In this document: positions 45,298 to 53,617 of the stretch, in pieces
How the letters are laid out: every line of letters starts with the position of its first letter
Numbering within the stretch: position 1 is the first letter of the stretch
Assembly: GCA_021740085.1 (NCBI GenBank)
Contig: JAIPAL010000001.1
Span: 124,001-188,000, forward strand
Direction of reading: 5' to 3'
Source of the DNA: Crocinitomicaceae bacterium
Lineage (GTDB): Bacteria > Bacteroidota > Bacteroidia > Flavobacteriales_D > Crocinitomicaceae
Length of the DNA stretch: 64,000 bases
The notes under the pieces: model-generated
Seen by the model: only the letters and a program-made list of their open reading frames with translations
Told to the model about the DNA's origin: nothing
The model's database searches: none
Made by a program: the position numbers and the translations under genes

Positions 45298-46047
45298 TTA
45301 GTGTCGAATGATTACTTTTCTATTAAAAGATTTTACACCGGCTCCTTCGAAACTGATTATGTATACGCCACTTTTAAAATCAGCAACGTCAATTTTTTTG
45401 TTAGAGGAGATGGTCTCTTTTAATATTAAATTGCCTAGTACATCTACCATTTTCATAGTAACAGTTTCGGCGCCGTTGAGTGTAATGTTAATATAATCCG
45501 ATGCAGGGTTAGGAACGATGGTAACACTAACAGGTTCTTTTACTGGTTTAATTGCAGCAGTAAATTCTACAACTAAATCAACAGAGTCAGAATAATTAAT
45601 TCCATCGTCAGAAATATAATACCTGTAATGAGAAGTTGATGAGGTAAAGTCTTCTGGATCTATAGAGGACTTCATCTTTCCATATTCACCATCGTTTATT
45701 GTAAATAAAACGCCAACGCTTCCTGGAGTTGTCCAAGGATTAGTGTTCATTTGTCCCGATGAAAAACAGGTGCCTCCAAAAGGATCGGTTCCATGGCCCC
45801 AACATAATCCATCCGTCCATCCAGCACCAACGGAAATCTTCTTTCTAGTAACTCGCCATTGATGCGCTTGTCCCGTGTTATTGAATACATCAAAAGGAAC
45901 ATCAAAGCTTAGGTTAGATGTTGCAACGACAGTATAAACGCCTCCAGAAAGCTCTGTAGCTTGTCCATCAATCATGATGCTTATTCCGTCTTGAGCGGTA
46001 AGCCCACCAAAAATGGAAAGAAATAATAATAGAACTAATTTTTTCAT
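45298..46047 (-). CDS. Secreted protein with T9SS type A sorting domain
   Basis: The 249-residue protein has a signal peptide (MKKLVLLLFLSIFGGLTAQ). A beta-rich domain of about 130 residues follows, with two cysteines in GLCWGHGTDPFGGTCF that may form a disulfide. The C-terminal type A sorting domain (about 172-249) has VTIVPNPASDYINITL and GVYIISFEG. The middle domain is not one I recognise. It should be exported by T9SS to the cell surface or medium. It is divergent from the TlpA gene, with its own -7 box at 46069-46076. Confidence 0.8.
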   Translation of the reverse strand: MKKLVLLLFLSIFGGLTAQDGISIMIDGQATELSGGVYTVVATSNLSFDVPFDVFNNTGQAHQWRVTRKKISVGAGWTDGLCWGHGTDPFGGTCFSSGQMNTNPWTTPGSVGVLFTINDGEYGKMKSSIDPEDFTSSTSHYRYYISDDGINYSDSVDLVVEFTAAIKPVKEPVSVTIVPNPASDYINITLNGAETVTMKMVDVLGNLILKETISSNKKIDVADFKSGVYIISFEGAGVKSFNRKVIIRH

Positions 46048-46068
46048 CTTTCAAAGATAAGTTAAAAA

Positions 46069-46076
46069 CAAATATA
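46069..46076 (-). promoter_or_regulatory. -7 box for the T9SS cargo gene 45298-46047
   Basis: On the minus strand the box reads TATATTTG, an exact match, 21 bases before the ATG. It is back to back with the box at 46131 for the divergent TlpA gene. Confidence 0.5.
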
Positions 46077-46130
46077 ATGCAATTTTGCGCAAAATATAAC
46101 AGGAAGACAATTATTTAATTTACTTCTGTG

Positions 46131-46138
46131 TATATTTG
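46131..46138 (+). promoter_or_regulatory. -7 box for the TlpA-DUF6029-Omp28 genes
   Basis: TATATTTG is an exact TAnnTTTG match, 41 bases upstream of ATG 46180. It lies downstream of the divergent T9SS gene promoter, so the two promoters share about 60 bases. Confidence 0.5.
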
Positions 46139-46179
46139 AATCGGCAAGATTATTGACTATAACGGCAAAAACCACTAAA

Positions 46180-46692
46180 ATGATTAAGAACCTATTTTTT
46201 ATAATTAACTTTCTAGTATTACCAACGGTTGCATACCTTCAAAACATAGAAGGCATTGACACAAAACAGCTCCCATCAGTAAATTTGAAAGACATGGAGG
46301 GCAACCCGGTAAACACGTCAAGTCTTGGATTCACCGGACCCGTTATTATTAGTTTTTGGGCAACATGGTGTGCCCCTTGTAAGAAAGAACTAAATGCTAT
46401 TAATGATATTTATGAGACATGGCAAGAAAAAACAGGGGTTAATTTAGTCGCGGTTTCTATAGATGATGAGAAAACAAAGAGTCAGGTGCCGGTATATGTA
46501 AATGGAAAAGCATGGGATTTTTTAGTGTTAATGGATCCAAACGGTGATTTTAAACGCGCGATGGGTGTTAATAATGTTCCCCATACATTCTTGGTTGATC
46601 AATCAGGAAACATAGTGTATTCTCACAATAATTACGCTCCGGGCGATGAAGAAAAACTATATGCCGAAATAATAAAATTGACAAATAAATAA
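46180..46692 (+). CDS. Periplasmic TlpA-like thioredoxin-fold protein
   Basis: From ATG 46180 the protein has 170 residues, with a signal peptide (MIKNLFFIINFLVLPTVAYL). The TlpA/ResA fold contains FWATWCAPCKKEL (active-site CAPC near residue 63), VAVSIDDEKT and VNNVPHTFLVDQSGNI (cis-Pro). Such proteins reduce disulfides in the periplasm. It overlaps the DUF6029 gene by one base (TAATG), which in turn is followed closely by an Omp28-like lipoprotein. A joint role of these three in surface-protein thiol handling is plausible but inferred. Confidence 0.9.
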   Translation: MIKNLFFIINFLVLPTVAYLQNIEGIDTKQLPSVNLKDMEGNPVNTSSLGFTGPVIISFWATWCAPCKKELNAINDIYETWQEKTGVNLVAVSIDDEKTKSQVPVYVNGKAWDFLVLMDPNGDFKRAMGVNNVPHTFLVDQSGNIVYSHNNYAPGDEEKLYAEIIKLTNK

Positions 46693-48365
46693 TGCCCTTT
46701 ATGTTTAAAACGGTCATTTTATCCGCATTATTTCTCCTCCCGAACATTCTATTTAGTCAAGGAAATTTCACTGGAAACGCAGAAAGTATTTTTCAATACC
46801 TCAATTCTGATACTGTCATTAATGCTAATCAACCTCCATCAAAAGGACTGTTAAATTCATATATGAATGTGTTTTATACGAACAAAGGGTTTAAAGCAGG
46901 TATGCGTCTTGAATCGTATTTACCAAGAATTCAAGGGTACCCAAATAGATTCGATGGAACTGGAATCGGAATGCGGTATATTGGCTATTCAAATGATTTT
47001 ATTGATGTTACCCTTGGCTCCTTTTACGAGCAATTTGGAAGTGGCCTTTCTTTCCGTGCTTATGAAGATAGGTCGTTGGGGTATGATAATTTAATGGATG
47101 GCGCACGCGTAATTATCCGTCCTGCGAAGGGTGTCGTTTTGAAAGGGGTATATGGTTATCAGCGCTTGTCTTTTCAAAAAGGCGCAATTGTTCACGGAGA
47201 AGGAATCGTCAGGGGTTTTGATGGAGAAATACATTTAAATGAGACCTTTAAAAAATTAGAGAATTTGCCTTTAGATGTTGTGTTAGGAGCCTCTTTTGTA
47301 AGTAAGTATCAAGCTGATGACGATGACGCACTAATATTGCCAGAAAATGTTGGCACTTATGGAGGACGTGCAAAACTAAGATATAAAAACTTTTATTTGG
47401 ACGGAGAATACATTCTTAAAGAGCAAGATCCATCAAGTGACAACAATAAAATTTATAACTACGGCCATGCAGCTGTTTTTAATTTAAGCTACACACAAAA
47501 AGGATTGGGGGTTTTGATCTCCGGAAAATCAGTCGATAACATGAGCTACCGCTCCGACCGAAATAAAGACTTACAAGACGTTTTTATCAATTATCTTCCT
47601 TCTCTTAACAAAACTCACACATATAATTTAGTGGCAACATTGTATCCATATGCAACTCAGCCTTTAGGAGAGGTGGCATTTCAAGCAGATGTTTTATATA
47701 CCTTTAAGAAAAAATCAAAAATCGGAGGTAAATATGGTACAACAATAGGCGGAAACTTTTCAAATACCTATAGGCCCATGCAACATACAAGTACAATAAA
47801 CCCAATGGATTCCACAGGTGTTACGTATACATCCGGTTTATTTGACATGAGTGATAGCTTATATTGGCAAGATATTAATTTTAATATCTCAAAAAAGTTT
47901 TCTTCGAAGTTTAGTCTCATTTTGAGCTACTATAACATTAAGATAAATAACGATGTTGCCAAAATATCAAATGATTCTAAAGGAATTATTCATGCCAATA
48001 TCGGCGTACTTGAGGTCGCTTATAAAATAAATTCTAAACACGCTCTTCGAGCAGAAGTTCAAGGATTAATTGTAGAAAAGGAAGACGGACAAATTAAAGA
48101 TAAAGGCAATTGGTTTACTGGTTTAATCGAGTATACGATTTCACCATCTTGGTTTTTTAGTTTTATGAACCAATATAATTATGGCAATCCCGAACCAACG
48201 AAAAGGGTCAATTATCCAATTTTTACTTGTGGTTTTATTAAAGATGCAACACGTTTAACAGCATCATACGGACGACAAAGGGCGGGATTATTTTGTGTGG
48301 GTGGTGTTTGTCGTTTTGTCCCTGCATCGAATGGTTTAACCCTCAGTTTTACACAAAGTTTTTAA
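46692..48365 (+). CDS. DUF6029-type outer membrane beta-barrel protein
   Basis: The 557-residue protein has a signal peptide (about residues 1-24, ending FSQG) and a long series of alternating beta strands with aromatic ends, as in outer membrane barrels. Examples are GMRLESYLPRIQGYPNRF, YEQFGSGLSFRAYEDRSLGYDNLMDG and PSWFFSFMNQYNYGN. The final part has RAGLFCVGGVCRFVPASNG, two cysteines spaced CVGGVC. The family is common in Flavobacteriales and its function is unsettled. Position between a TlpA protein and an Omp28 lipoprotein suggests a shared export or folding role. Confidence 0.8.
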   Translation: MPFMFKTVILSALFLLPNILFSQGNFTGNAESIFQYLNSDTVINANQPPSKGLLNSYMNVFYTNKGFKAGMRLESYLPRIQGYPNRFDGTGIGMRYIGYSNDFIDVTLGSFYEQFGSGLSFRAYEDRSLGYDNLMDGARVIIRPAKGVVLKGVYGYQRLSFQKGAIVHGEGIVRGFDGEIHLNETFKKLENLPLDVVLGASFVSKYQADDDDALILPENVGTYGGRAKLRYKNFYLDGEYILKEQDPSSDNNKIYNYGHAAVFNLSYTQKGLGVLISGKSVDNMSYRSDRNKDLQDVFINYLPSLNKTHTYNLVATLYPYATQPLGEVAFQADVLYTFKKKSKIGGKYGTTIGGNFSNTYRPMQHTSTINPMDSTGVTYTSGLFDMSDSLYWQDINFNISKKFSSKFSLILSYYNIKINNDVAKISNDSKGIIHANIGVLEVAYKINSKHALRAEVQGLIVEKEDGQIKDKGNWFTGLIEYTISPSWFFSFMNQYNYGNPEPTKRVNYPIFTCGFIKDATRLTASYGRQRAGLFCVGGVCRFVPASNGLTLSFTQSF

Positions 48366-48367
48366 TT

Positions 48368-49303
48368 ATGCTACGATACTTCTTTTCAGCTGTTCTATGC
48401 GTCATGATGTTTTTGACTTCTTGCGACCACATAGACAGGCCCTACGTAACAACGACTACCCTAGACTTGGATACGACACTATATCCTGGGAATTGGAGCG
48501 ATTATATTTCCAATGAATGGCCAGTATTCCTTCCGAACACTAATTTGTATCGAAACGTTTTAATCGAGGATTATACCGGTCATAAATGTGTTTTTTGTCC
48601 TGCCGCGGCTGACCTTGCTCACGCGCTACATGAAGCAAACCCAACGCGTGTTTTTACGGCGTCCATTCACGCTGGCCCGGAGGGCATTGGAGACTTTCAA
48701 ACGGTCTCTCCTCCAGATTATCCGATTGATTTCACGAATTTACAAGGTTTAGGCATAGCTACTTATTTTGGAACGAATGATGGCGGTTTTTCGGGAAATC
48801 CAAGAGGAACAGTAAATCGCAGGAACAATGGAACCATTTTCCAAAGCCCCAATCAGTGGACAAGTATGACCAATACGATGTTATCTGAAAATAACATTAA
48901 GGTTTCTATGCAATCCGCCCTCAATTATTATTCAGCTACCAAAGGCGCCTTTTTACACCTTGAGATTGAAAAGACAGACCTTAATTTAACAAATGAATTA
49001 GGCGTCGTTGTCTACATCATCGAAGACTCGTTAGTCGGCGATCAAAAAATGAGCGACAATTCACATAATTCGTCCTACATCCACCGAGATATTCATCGGG
49101 GAAACTTAAACAATCAATCATTTGGAAGGGTGTTGAATGCGCAAGACCTACTAAATGGAAAGTATTATGTTAACTATAGTTTTCTGGTCCCTAATCAGCT
49201 AGATGGCGCGTTTAATGCGGATAATATGCATGTACTTGCTTATGTTTATGACCGAACCACTTGGGAGATCTATCAAGTAATTAAACAAGAAATAGCGCCA
49301 TAA
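48368..49303 (+). CDS. Omp28-related outer membrane lipoprotein
   Basis: Starting at ATG 48368, two bases after the DUF6029 stop, the 311-residue protein has a lipoprotein signal (MLRYFFSAVLCVMMFLTSC, lipobox LTSC). An Omp28-type domain follows, containing LIEDYTGHKCVFCPAAADLAHAL, with a CxxC-like CVFC motif in a thioredoxin-like fold. Omp28 proteins are surface or outer membrane lipoproteins of Bacteroidota; the founding P. gingivalis protein is an outer membrane antigen. The C-terminal half is beta-rich and lacks a T9SS sorting domain. The TlpA-DUF6029-Omp28 run is probably one operon ending at the hairpin at 49304. Confidence 0.88.
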   Translation: MLRYFFSAVLCVMMFLTSCDHIDRPYVTTTTLDLDTTLYPGNWSDYISNEWPVFLPNTNLYRNVLIEDYTGHKCVFCPAAADLAHALHEANPTRVFTASIHAGPEGIGDFQTVSPPDYPIDFTNLQGLGIATYFGTNDGGFSGNPRGTVNRRNNGTIFQSPNQWTSMTNTMLSENNIKVSMQSALNYYSATKGAFLHLEIEKTDLNLTNELGVVVYIIEDSLVGDQKMSDNSHNSSYIHRDIHRGNLNNQSFGRVLNAQDLLNGKYYVNYSFLVPNQLDGAFNADNMHVLAYVYDRTTWEIYQVIKQEIAP

Positions 49304-49327
49304 AAAAAAGGGGTCTCCCCCTTTTCT
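49304..49327. terminator. Bidirectional terminator between convergent genes
   Basis: AAAAGGGG (49306-49313) and CCCCCTTTT (49317-49325) form a GC-core stem with A/T extension around a three-base loop, directly after the Omp28 stop. It serves the plus-strand operon and, in reverse, the T9SS gene ending at 49350. Confidence 0.65.
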
Positions 49328-49349
49328 TAATATGATAACAAACAGAAAT

Positions 49350-50102
49350 TTATTCTACGATAAATTTAATGTTTTCAATTCCACCTTCATAACTTACTGA
49401 AGCGAAATAAATACCAGCGTTTATTCCAGTTAAATCAAAAGAACAAGTTGTTGAACCGTTTAATTGTTTCTGAGAAATAACCTTTCCTTCAATATTACTA
49501 ATTGAAACAGCTGAAGCATTCATAGATTCAGTAATTCCTTTGATATTAATAATGCCATTAGATGGGTTTGGATGAATGGTTAATGGGGCAATAATTCCTT
49601 CAATTATCCCAGCCGAACCAATAATGATTTTATATCCACCGAATGAAGCCGGTTGGGTAACAGGGGTAGGAGGCAAACCTGGAAAAAGAACAATTAAAAC
49701 AGTTGCGTCAATTTCAATGGTAATGGGATACGTTCCATTTACACCACTAATTCCATATACATTAGCACATCCATTAGCGCCTCCATTGTAGGTGCAATTG
49801 TTGTTACAAACGTAGTTATATCCAGCAGGCAAACCCGCAACATTCGTTACAGTAAAGCTTTGTATGGCAGAACCAACAAATTGTCCAGATGGATCTAAAT
49901 CAACGGTTACGGTAGAAGGAACCTTGAAGTTTAAATCCGTTGAATACGCGACATTGGCAGTTGCCCAAGGTAAATTTTGTGTGGTGTCTGGCCAAACACC
50001 AAAGGATGAATCTTGAAAATTCACACCAGGTGTACAAGATTGAGCTGATGCATTATAAGTACCAAATGCAACAAGCATTAAACAAAGTAAAGTTTTTTTC
50101 AT
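49350..50102 (-). CDS. Secreted protein with T9SS type A sorting domain
   Basis: The 250-residue protein has a signal peptide (MKKTLLCLMLVAFGTYNASA). The beta-rich body is glycine/asparagine-rich with several cysteines (YNYVCNNNCTYNGGANGCANVYG). The C-terminal type A sorting domain has LTIHPNPSNGIINIKG and GIYFASVSYEG. I do not recognise the body domain; cysteine spacing suggests disulfides or a small binding module. It probably goes to the cell surface by T9SS. It has its own -7 box at 50130-50137 and is divergent from the DUF4286-rsmA operon. Confidence 0.8.
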   Translation of the reverse strand: MKKTLLCLMLVAFGTYNASAQSCTPGVNFQDSSFGVWPDTTQNLPWATANVAYSTDLNFKVPSTVTVDLDPSGQFVGSAIQSFTVTNVAGLPAGYNYVCNNNCTYNGGANGCANVYGISGVNGTYPITIEIDATVLIVLFPGLPPTPVTQPASFGGYKIIIGSAGIIEGIIAPLTIHPNPSNGIINIKGITESMNASAVSISNIEGKVISQKQLNGSTTCSFDLTGINAGIYFASVSYEGGIENIKFIVE

Positions 50103-50129
50103 AAAAATATTTTTATAGGTTTATAGTGC

Positions 50130-50137
50130 CAAATATA
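50130..50137 (-). promoter_or_regulatory. -7 box for the T9SS cargo gene 49350-50102
   Basis: On the minus strand it reads TATATTTG, an exact match, 27 bases before the ATG. Confidence 0.5.
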
Positions 50138-50210
50138 AAACAATTATATCAAAGATTTATATTGTACCTAATTTCCAAGCTATCAGACAGGTTATTGACA
50201 AGTAAAATAA

Positions 50211-50218
50211 TAACTTTG
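50211..50218 (+). promoter_or_regulatory. -7 box four bases before the DUF4286 start
   Basis: TAACTTTG is an exact match and ends four bases before ATG 50223, predicting a nearly leaderless mRNA for the DUF4286-rsmA operon. A TTG at 50195-50197 is only 13 bases upstream, shorter than the usual spacing. Confidence 0.55.
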
Positions 50219-50222
50219 CACT

Positions 50223-50540
50223 ATGGTTATTTATAATGTAACACTTAGTATTGATACATCAGTATCTAGCGATTGGTTAGCTTGGATGCGCCAAACGCAC
50301 ATAGTTGAAATCATGAAAACGGGCTGCTTTATGGAATGTCGTCTGTCAAAGGTCCATGGCGAAGAAGAAGGTGGACATACTTATTCTGTTATGTATTTAG
50401 CGAAGGGTCAACATGATTTGGACAGATATAATTCTTCCTACGCGCAAGCCATGCAAAAATCGCATGCGGATCTTTTTGCAGGAAAATTTTCAGCCTTTAG
50501 AACAACACTTGAGGTAATAGAACAGTTTCAAAACGTATGA
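50223..50540 (+). CDS. DUF4286 family protein
   Basis: The 105-residue protein fits the DUF4286 family, small soluble proteins with a ferredoxin-like fold found widely in Bacteroidota. It begins VIYNVTLSIDTSVSSDWLAWMRQTHI and contains GHTYSVMYLAKGQHDLDRYN. Its function is unknown. It overlaps rsmA by four bases (ATGA), an arrangement that suggests coupled translation with a ribosome assembly factor. Confidence 0.85.
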   Translation: MVIYNVTLSIDTSVSSDWLAWMRQTHIVEIMKTGCFMECRLSKVHGEEEGGHTYSVMYLAKGQHDLDRYNSSYAQAMQKSHADLFAGKFSAFRTTLEVIEQFQNV

Positions 50541-51319
50541 ATGTAAGACCTAAAAAACACCTCGGCCAACATTTTTTAATCGATAAAAATATAAGTCAAA
50601 AAATTGCCGATCAGTTTATTGGTTACCGCGATTGTTTTAAAGTAATAGAAGTTGGTCCAGGAACGGGCGCATTAACCAGGCCGCTTATGAATCGAAACGA
50701 CTTAGATTTATTTATGATGGAGGTTGATACCGAATCCATCGAATACTTGGTTAAAGAGTTTCCTGATTATCACGAAAAGATCTTACACATTGATTTTTTA
50801 AATGCTGATTTAGCAGCCGTAATGGGCAACGAACCTTTTTCAGTTGTTGGAAATTTTCCATACAACATTTCCACACAAATATTATTTAAATGCTTGGAGT
50901 ACCGTCACCAGATTCCTGAAATAATGGGGATGTTCCAAAAGGAAGTGGCGGTAAGAATTGCGAAACCTCCGGGATCAAAAGAATATGGAATTATAAGTGT
51001 TTTATTACAAGCCTTTTATAATATTGAATATTGTTTTACTGTTGATGAAACGGCATTTAATCCACCGCCAAAAGTAAAGTCTGGAGTAATAAGATGCACT
51101 CGAAACGATCGTTTAAGCCTTCCCTGTAGCGAGAAATTATTTATTCAAGTTGTTAAAACGGCCTTTAATCAACGGAGAAAGACGATGCGCAACTCCTTGA
51201 AAAGTTTAACAAATGGACATGAACTTCCCGCCGTTTTTTCAGGCGAAAGACCCGAAAGACTGTCAGTGGATGAGTTTATTCAGTTAACTCAATTTATTGA
51301 AGCAGAATGTAAAGGATGA
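50537..51319 (+). CDS. rsmA: 16S rRNA dimethyladenosine transferase RsmA (KsgA)
   Basis: RsmA dimethylates two adjacent adenosines near the 3' end of 16S rRNA during 30S maturation. The 260-residue protein has the N-terminal KKHLGQHFLIDKNISQKI, SAM motif I IEVGPGTGALTRPL (about residue 40), motif IV VVGNFPYNISTQILFK (about 112) and the C-terminal FNQRRKTMRNSLK (about 215). All family landmarks are present and length is normal. It is coupled to DUF4286 and followed 29 bases later by a gene of unknown function. Confidence 0.97.
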   Translation: MNVRPKKHLGQHFLIDKNISQKIADQFIGYRDCFKVIEVGPGTGALTRPLMNRNDLDLFMMEVDTESIEYLVKEFPDYHEKILHIDFLNADLAAVMGNEPFSVVGNFPYNISTQILFKCLEYRHQIPEIMGMFQKEVAVRIAKPPGSKEYGIISVLLQAFYNIEYCFTVDETAFNPPPKVKSGVIRCTRNDRLSLPCSEKLFIQVVKTAFNQRRKTMRNSLKSLTNGHELPAVFSGERPERLSVDEFIQLTQFIEAECKG

Positions 51320-51324
51320 ATAGC

Positions 51325-51332
51325 TAACTTTG
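51325..51332 (+). promoter_or_regulatory. -7 box upstream of the 51349 gene
   Basis: TAACTTTG is an exact TAnnTTTG match immediately after the rsmA stop and 16 bases before ATG 51349, so that gene may be transcribed independently of rsmA. Confidence 0.45.
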
Positions 51333-51348
51333 CGCCAAATTTATTTCT

Positions 51349-51912
51349 ATGAATGCTCAAACAAAACTTAAAATTAAATCAGCTCTTGAGTTAATTCTCA
51401 CAGAAAACATGGTAAATGTTTCTCGTGGATTAAAAGAGTTGGAAAAAAATGCCGATGTCAGTGTTATTGAGATCTTGGTGAGCATAGTTGCTAGTTCCAC
51501 CAACCGAGAAATTAAAAAAGAAATTCTAGCGTTTTTATCCAATGTTGTTGACCCTCTGTCTCCTGCTTTATTAATTCAGTTTATTCAAGAAGAAAAATAT
51601 GCCGTAATACGTCAAGAATTATTAACGGTTATCTGGAATAGTAAACTTGATTATTCACGATTTATAGCAGAGTTTGTTGAAATCGCTATTGAGGGTAATT
51701 TTATGATTGCCTTAGAATGTTTAACGGTATTAGAAAACTTAAAAGGTCCTTTTGAGGAGCAACAATTATTGGAGGCGCAATTGCATTTGAGAGAATATAT
51801 TAGTTCTGATCGCACAATGGAAGATGATCAAAAAACCACCATTATTAGTGAAATCGCCCTATTTATTAGTGAACAAGAAGAAGACGATGAGAGCGATCTA
51901 CCAATGGAGTAA
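51349..51912 (+). CDS. Helical hypothetical protein, HEAT-like character
   Basis: I do not recognise this family with certainty. The 187-residue product is soluble, all-helical in appearance and acidic at the C-terminus (EQEEDDESDLPME). It has repeated amphipathic pairs such as SVIEILVSIVASSTNREIKKEILAFLSNVV and EIAIEGNFMIALECLTVLENLKG, which resemble alpha-solenoid (HEAT-like) repeats. There is no signal peptide or catalytic motif. It may be a scaffold or binding protein. It lies after rsmA in the same direction but has its own candidate promoter. Confidence 0.65.
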   Translation: MNAQTKLKIKSALELILTENMVNVSRGLKELEKNADVSVIEILVSIVASSTNREIKKEILAFLSNVVDPLSPALLIQFIQEEKYAVIRQELLTVIWNSKLDYSRFIAEFVEIAIEGNFMIALECLTVLENLKGPFEEQQLLEAQLHLREYISSDRTMEDDQKTTIISEIALFISEQEEDDESDLPME

Positions 51913-51941
51913 TGTTTGGAGGTTGGCGGCGCAGCGCTTAT

Positions 51942-52277
51942 TTAATAATTAAGCAAGTTTTTATTCTGCTGCTCAATGATTGTTTTATTCATTTCAGAAA
52001 AAACTTCGTATTGTGAGGCATAAAAACGAAAGTTGTCTTCATAGTTTTTAGAAGTCACACCATGTTTTTTTAAAACACGATCCACGGAAATATTCAAGGC
52101 GTCTTTATAACTACTGGGAATTCCAAACTTATGTTGAAAGTAACTTTCAAGTAGCGCGACTTCTCCCATAATCTTAGTCATCTCCTCTTTTTTAATTAGA
52201 GGCTTGGGTTCAGTCAACTTTACTTCGGAAGAACAGGCGGTTAAACAAAACAAAACAAGCACAAGGAGGACTTTCAT
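51942..52277 (-). CDS. DUF4296 lipoprotein
   Basis: The 111-residue protein has a lipoprotein signal (MKVLLVLVLFCLTAC, lipobox LTAC). A helical DUF4296 domain follows, with MTKIMGEVALLESYFQHKFGIPS and VDRVLKKHGVTSKNYEDNFRFYAS. The family is restricted to Bacteroidota and its function is unknown. It is the last gene of a minus-strand run with pyrC (two bases upstream) and the polyprenol-phosphate mannosyltransferase, an order I know from related genomes. Confidence 0.85.
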   Translation of the reverse strand: MKVLLVLVLFCLTACSSEVKLTEPKPLIKKEEMTKIMGEVALLESYFQHKFGIPSSYKDALNISVDRVLKKHGVTSKNYEDNFRFYASQYEVFSEMNKTIIEQQNKNLLNY

Positions 52278-52279
52278 TT

Positions 52280-53617
52280 TTAATTGTTAAATGTTAATCG
52301 TTCCCCATTACTATCGTCTATTAATTTTCCTTGATTAAAAACTAAATTACCATTAATGAATGTCTGACTTACACTATGCGAAAAGATAAACCCTTCGAAA
52401 GGACTCCAAGAACATTTGTATAGAACAGAATCATTTGAAACAGCCTTTTGTGTTTTTGGGTCGACAATAACAACATCAGCGGCATAACCCTCTCTTAAGA
52501 ATCCTCGGTTATTTATTCTAAATAGCGTAGCTGGTGCGTGTGCCATTTTTTCAACCACTCTTTCGATGGAAATTTTTCCCTCAAGAGATTTTTCCAACAT
52601 TGCGAGTAAGGCATGCTCTACTAAGGGGCCGCCAGATGGTGCGTTTGAATAAGCACTTGCTTTTTCAGAAATAGTATGTGGGGCATGATCACTTGCAATA
52701 ACATCTATACGATTATCTAACACAGCCTTCCAAATTTCTTCGCGATCATTTACACTTTTAATAGCGGGATTCCATTTTATCCAATTTCCTTTGCTTGAGT
52801 AATCCTCATCGCTAAACCATAAATGATGAATGCAAGCCTCCGCAGTTATTAGCTTTTTTTCAAGCGGAATTGAATTATCAAAAAGGGCGGTTTCCTTGGC
52901 GGTAGAAATATGTAATACATGCAATCGGGCCTTGTGTTTTTTTGCCAATCGGACCGCAAGGGAGGAGGAAAGATAACATGCCTCAACGCTTCTTATTTGA
53001 GGGTGTGCTTCTATAGGAATATCTTTCCCGAATCGCATTTCAAAAGCAGCCATATTAGCCCTAATTGTCGCCTCGTCCTCACAATGTGTGGCAATAAGTA
53101 GGGGCACTTTTGAAAACAACTCTTCTAAGGTTTTTTCATTATCAACGAGCATATTACCGGTAGAAGAACCCATAAAAATTTTGACACCACAAACATTTTT
53201 TCCGTCGGTTTTCAAGACCTCTTCAACATTTTCATTCGACGCCCCCATAAAAAAGGAGTAGTTGGCCAATGAAGAGTGCGAAGCAATTTGGTATTTATCG
53301 GCTAACAAGTCTTGAGTTAATGCATTCGGAACAGTGTTTGGCATTTCCATAAAGGACGTTATTCCACCGGCGGCAGCGGCTCGAGATTCTGAGTGTATGC
53401 TTCCTTTATGTGTTAATCCAGGCTCTCGAAAATGTACTTGATCATCAATACATCCTGGAATAACATATTTTCCAGTTGCATTAATTTCAATTACATTAAA
53501 GGGAACCGTAATAGAGCCTCCTATTTTTTCAATCAGCCCATTTCGTAATAAAAGATCCCCAACGAAGGTTTTTCCCTCGTTAATGATAGTTCCCCCTTTG
53601 ATTAAATAGTCCTTCAT
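52280..53617 (-). CDS. pyrC: Dihydroorotase
   Basis: Dihydroorotase cyclises N-carbamoyl-aspartate in pyrimidine synthesis, using metal-bound histidines. The protein (445 residues from the ATG at 53617) has DDQVHFREPGLTHKGSI (metal site; an aspartate-aspartate-glutamine-valine-histidine variant of the DxHxH motif), THCEDEATI, LHVLHISTA and ASDHAPHTISEKASAYSNAPSG. The ORF-track start eight codons upstream is a GTG inside the preceding gene; ATG 53617 forms an ATGA overlap with that gene's stop instead. The DDQVH motif places it with the class I (DHOase type) of Bacteroidota. It is co-transcribed with DUF4296. Confidence 0.93.
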   Translation of the reverse strand: MKDYLIKGGTIINEGKTFVGDLLLRNGLIEKIGGSITVPFNVIEINATGKYVIPGCIDDQVHFREPGLTHKGSIHSESRAAAAGGITSFMEMPNTVPNALTQDLLADKYQIASHSSLANYSFFMGASNENVEEVLKTDGKNVCGVKIFMGSSTGNMLVDNEKTLEELFSKVPLLIATHCEDEATIRANMAAFEMRFGKDIPIEAHPQIRSVEACYLSSSLAVRLAKKHKARLHVLHISTAKETALFDNSIPLEKKLITAEACIHHLWFSDEDYSSKGNWIKWNPAIKSVNDREEIWKAVLDNRIDVIASDHAPHTISEKASAYSNAPSGGPLVEHALLAMLEKSLEGKISIERVVEKMAHAPATLFRINNRGFLREGYAADVVIVDPKTQKAVSNDSVLYKCSWSPFEGFIFSHSVSQTFINGNLVFNQGKLIDDSNGERLTFNN

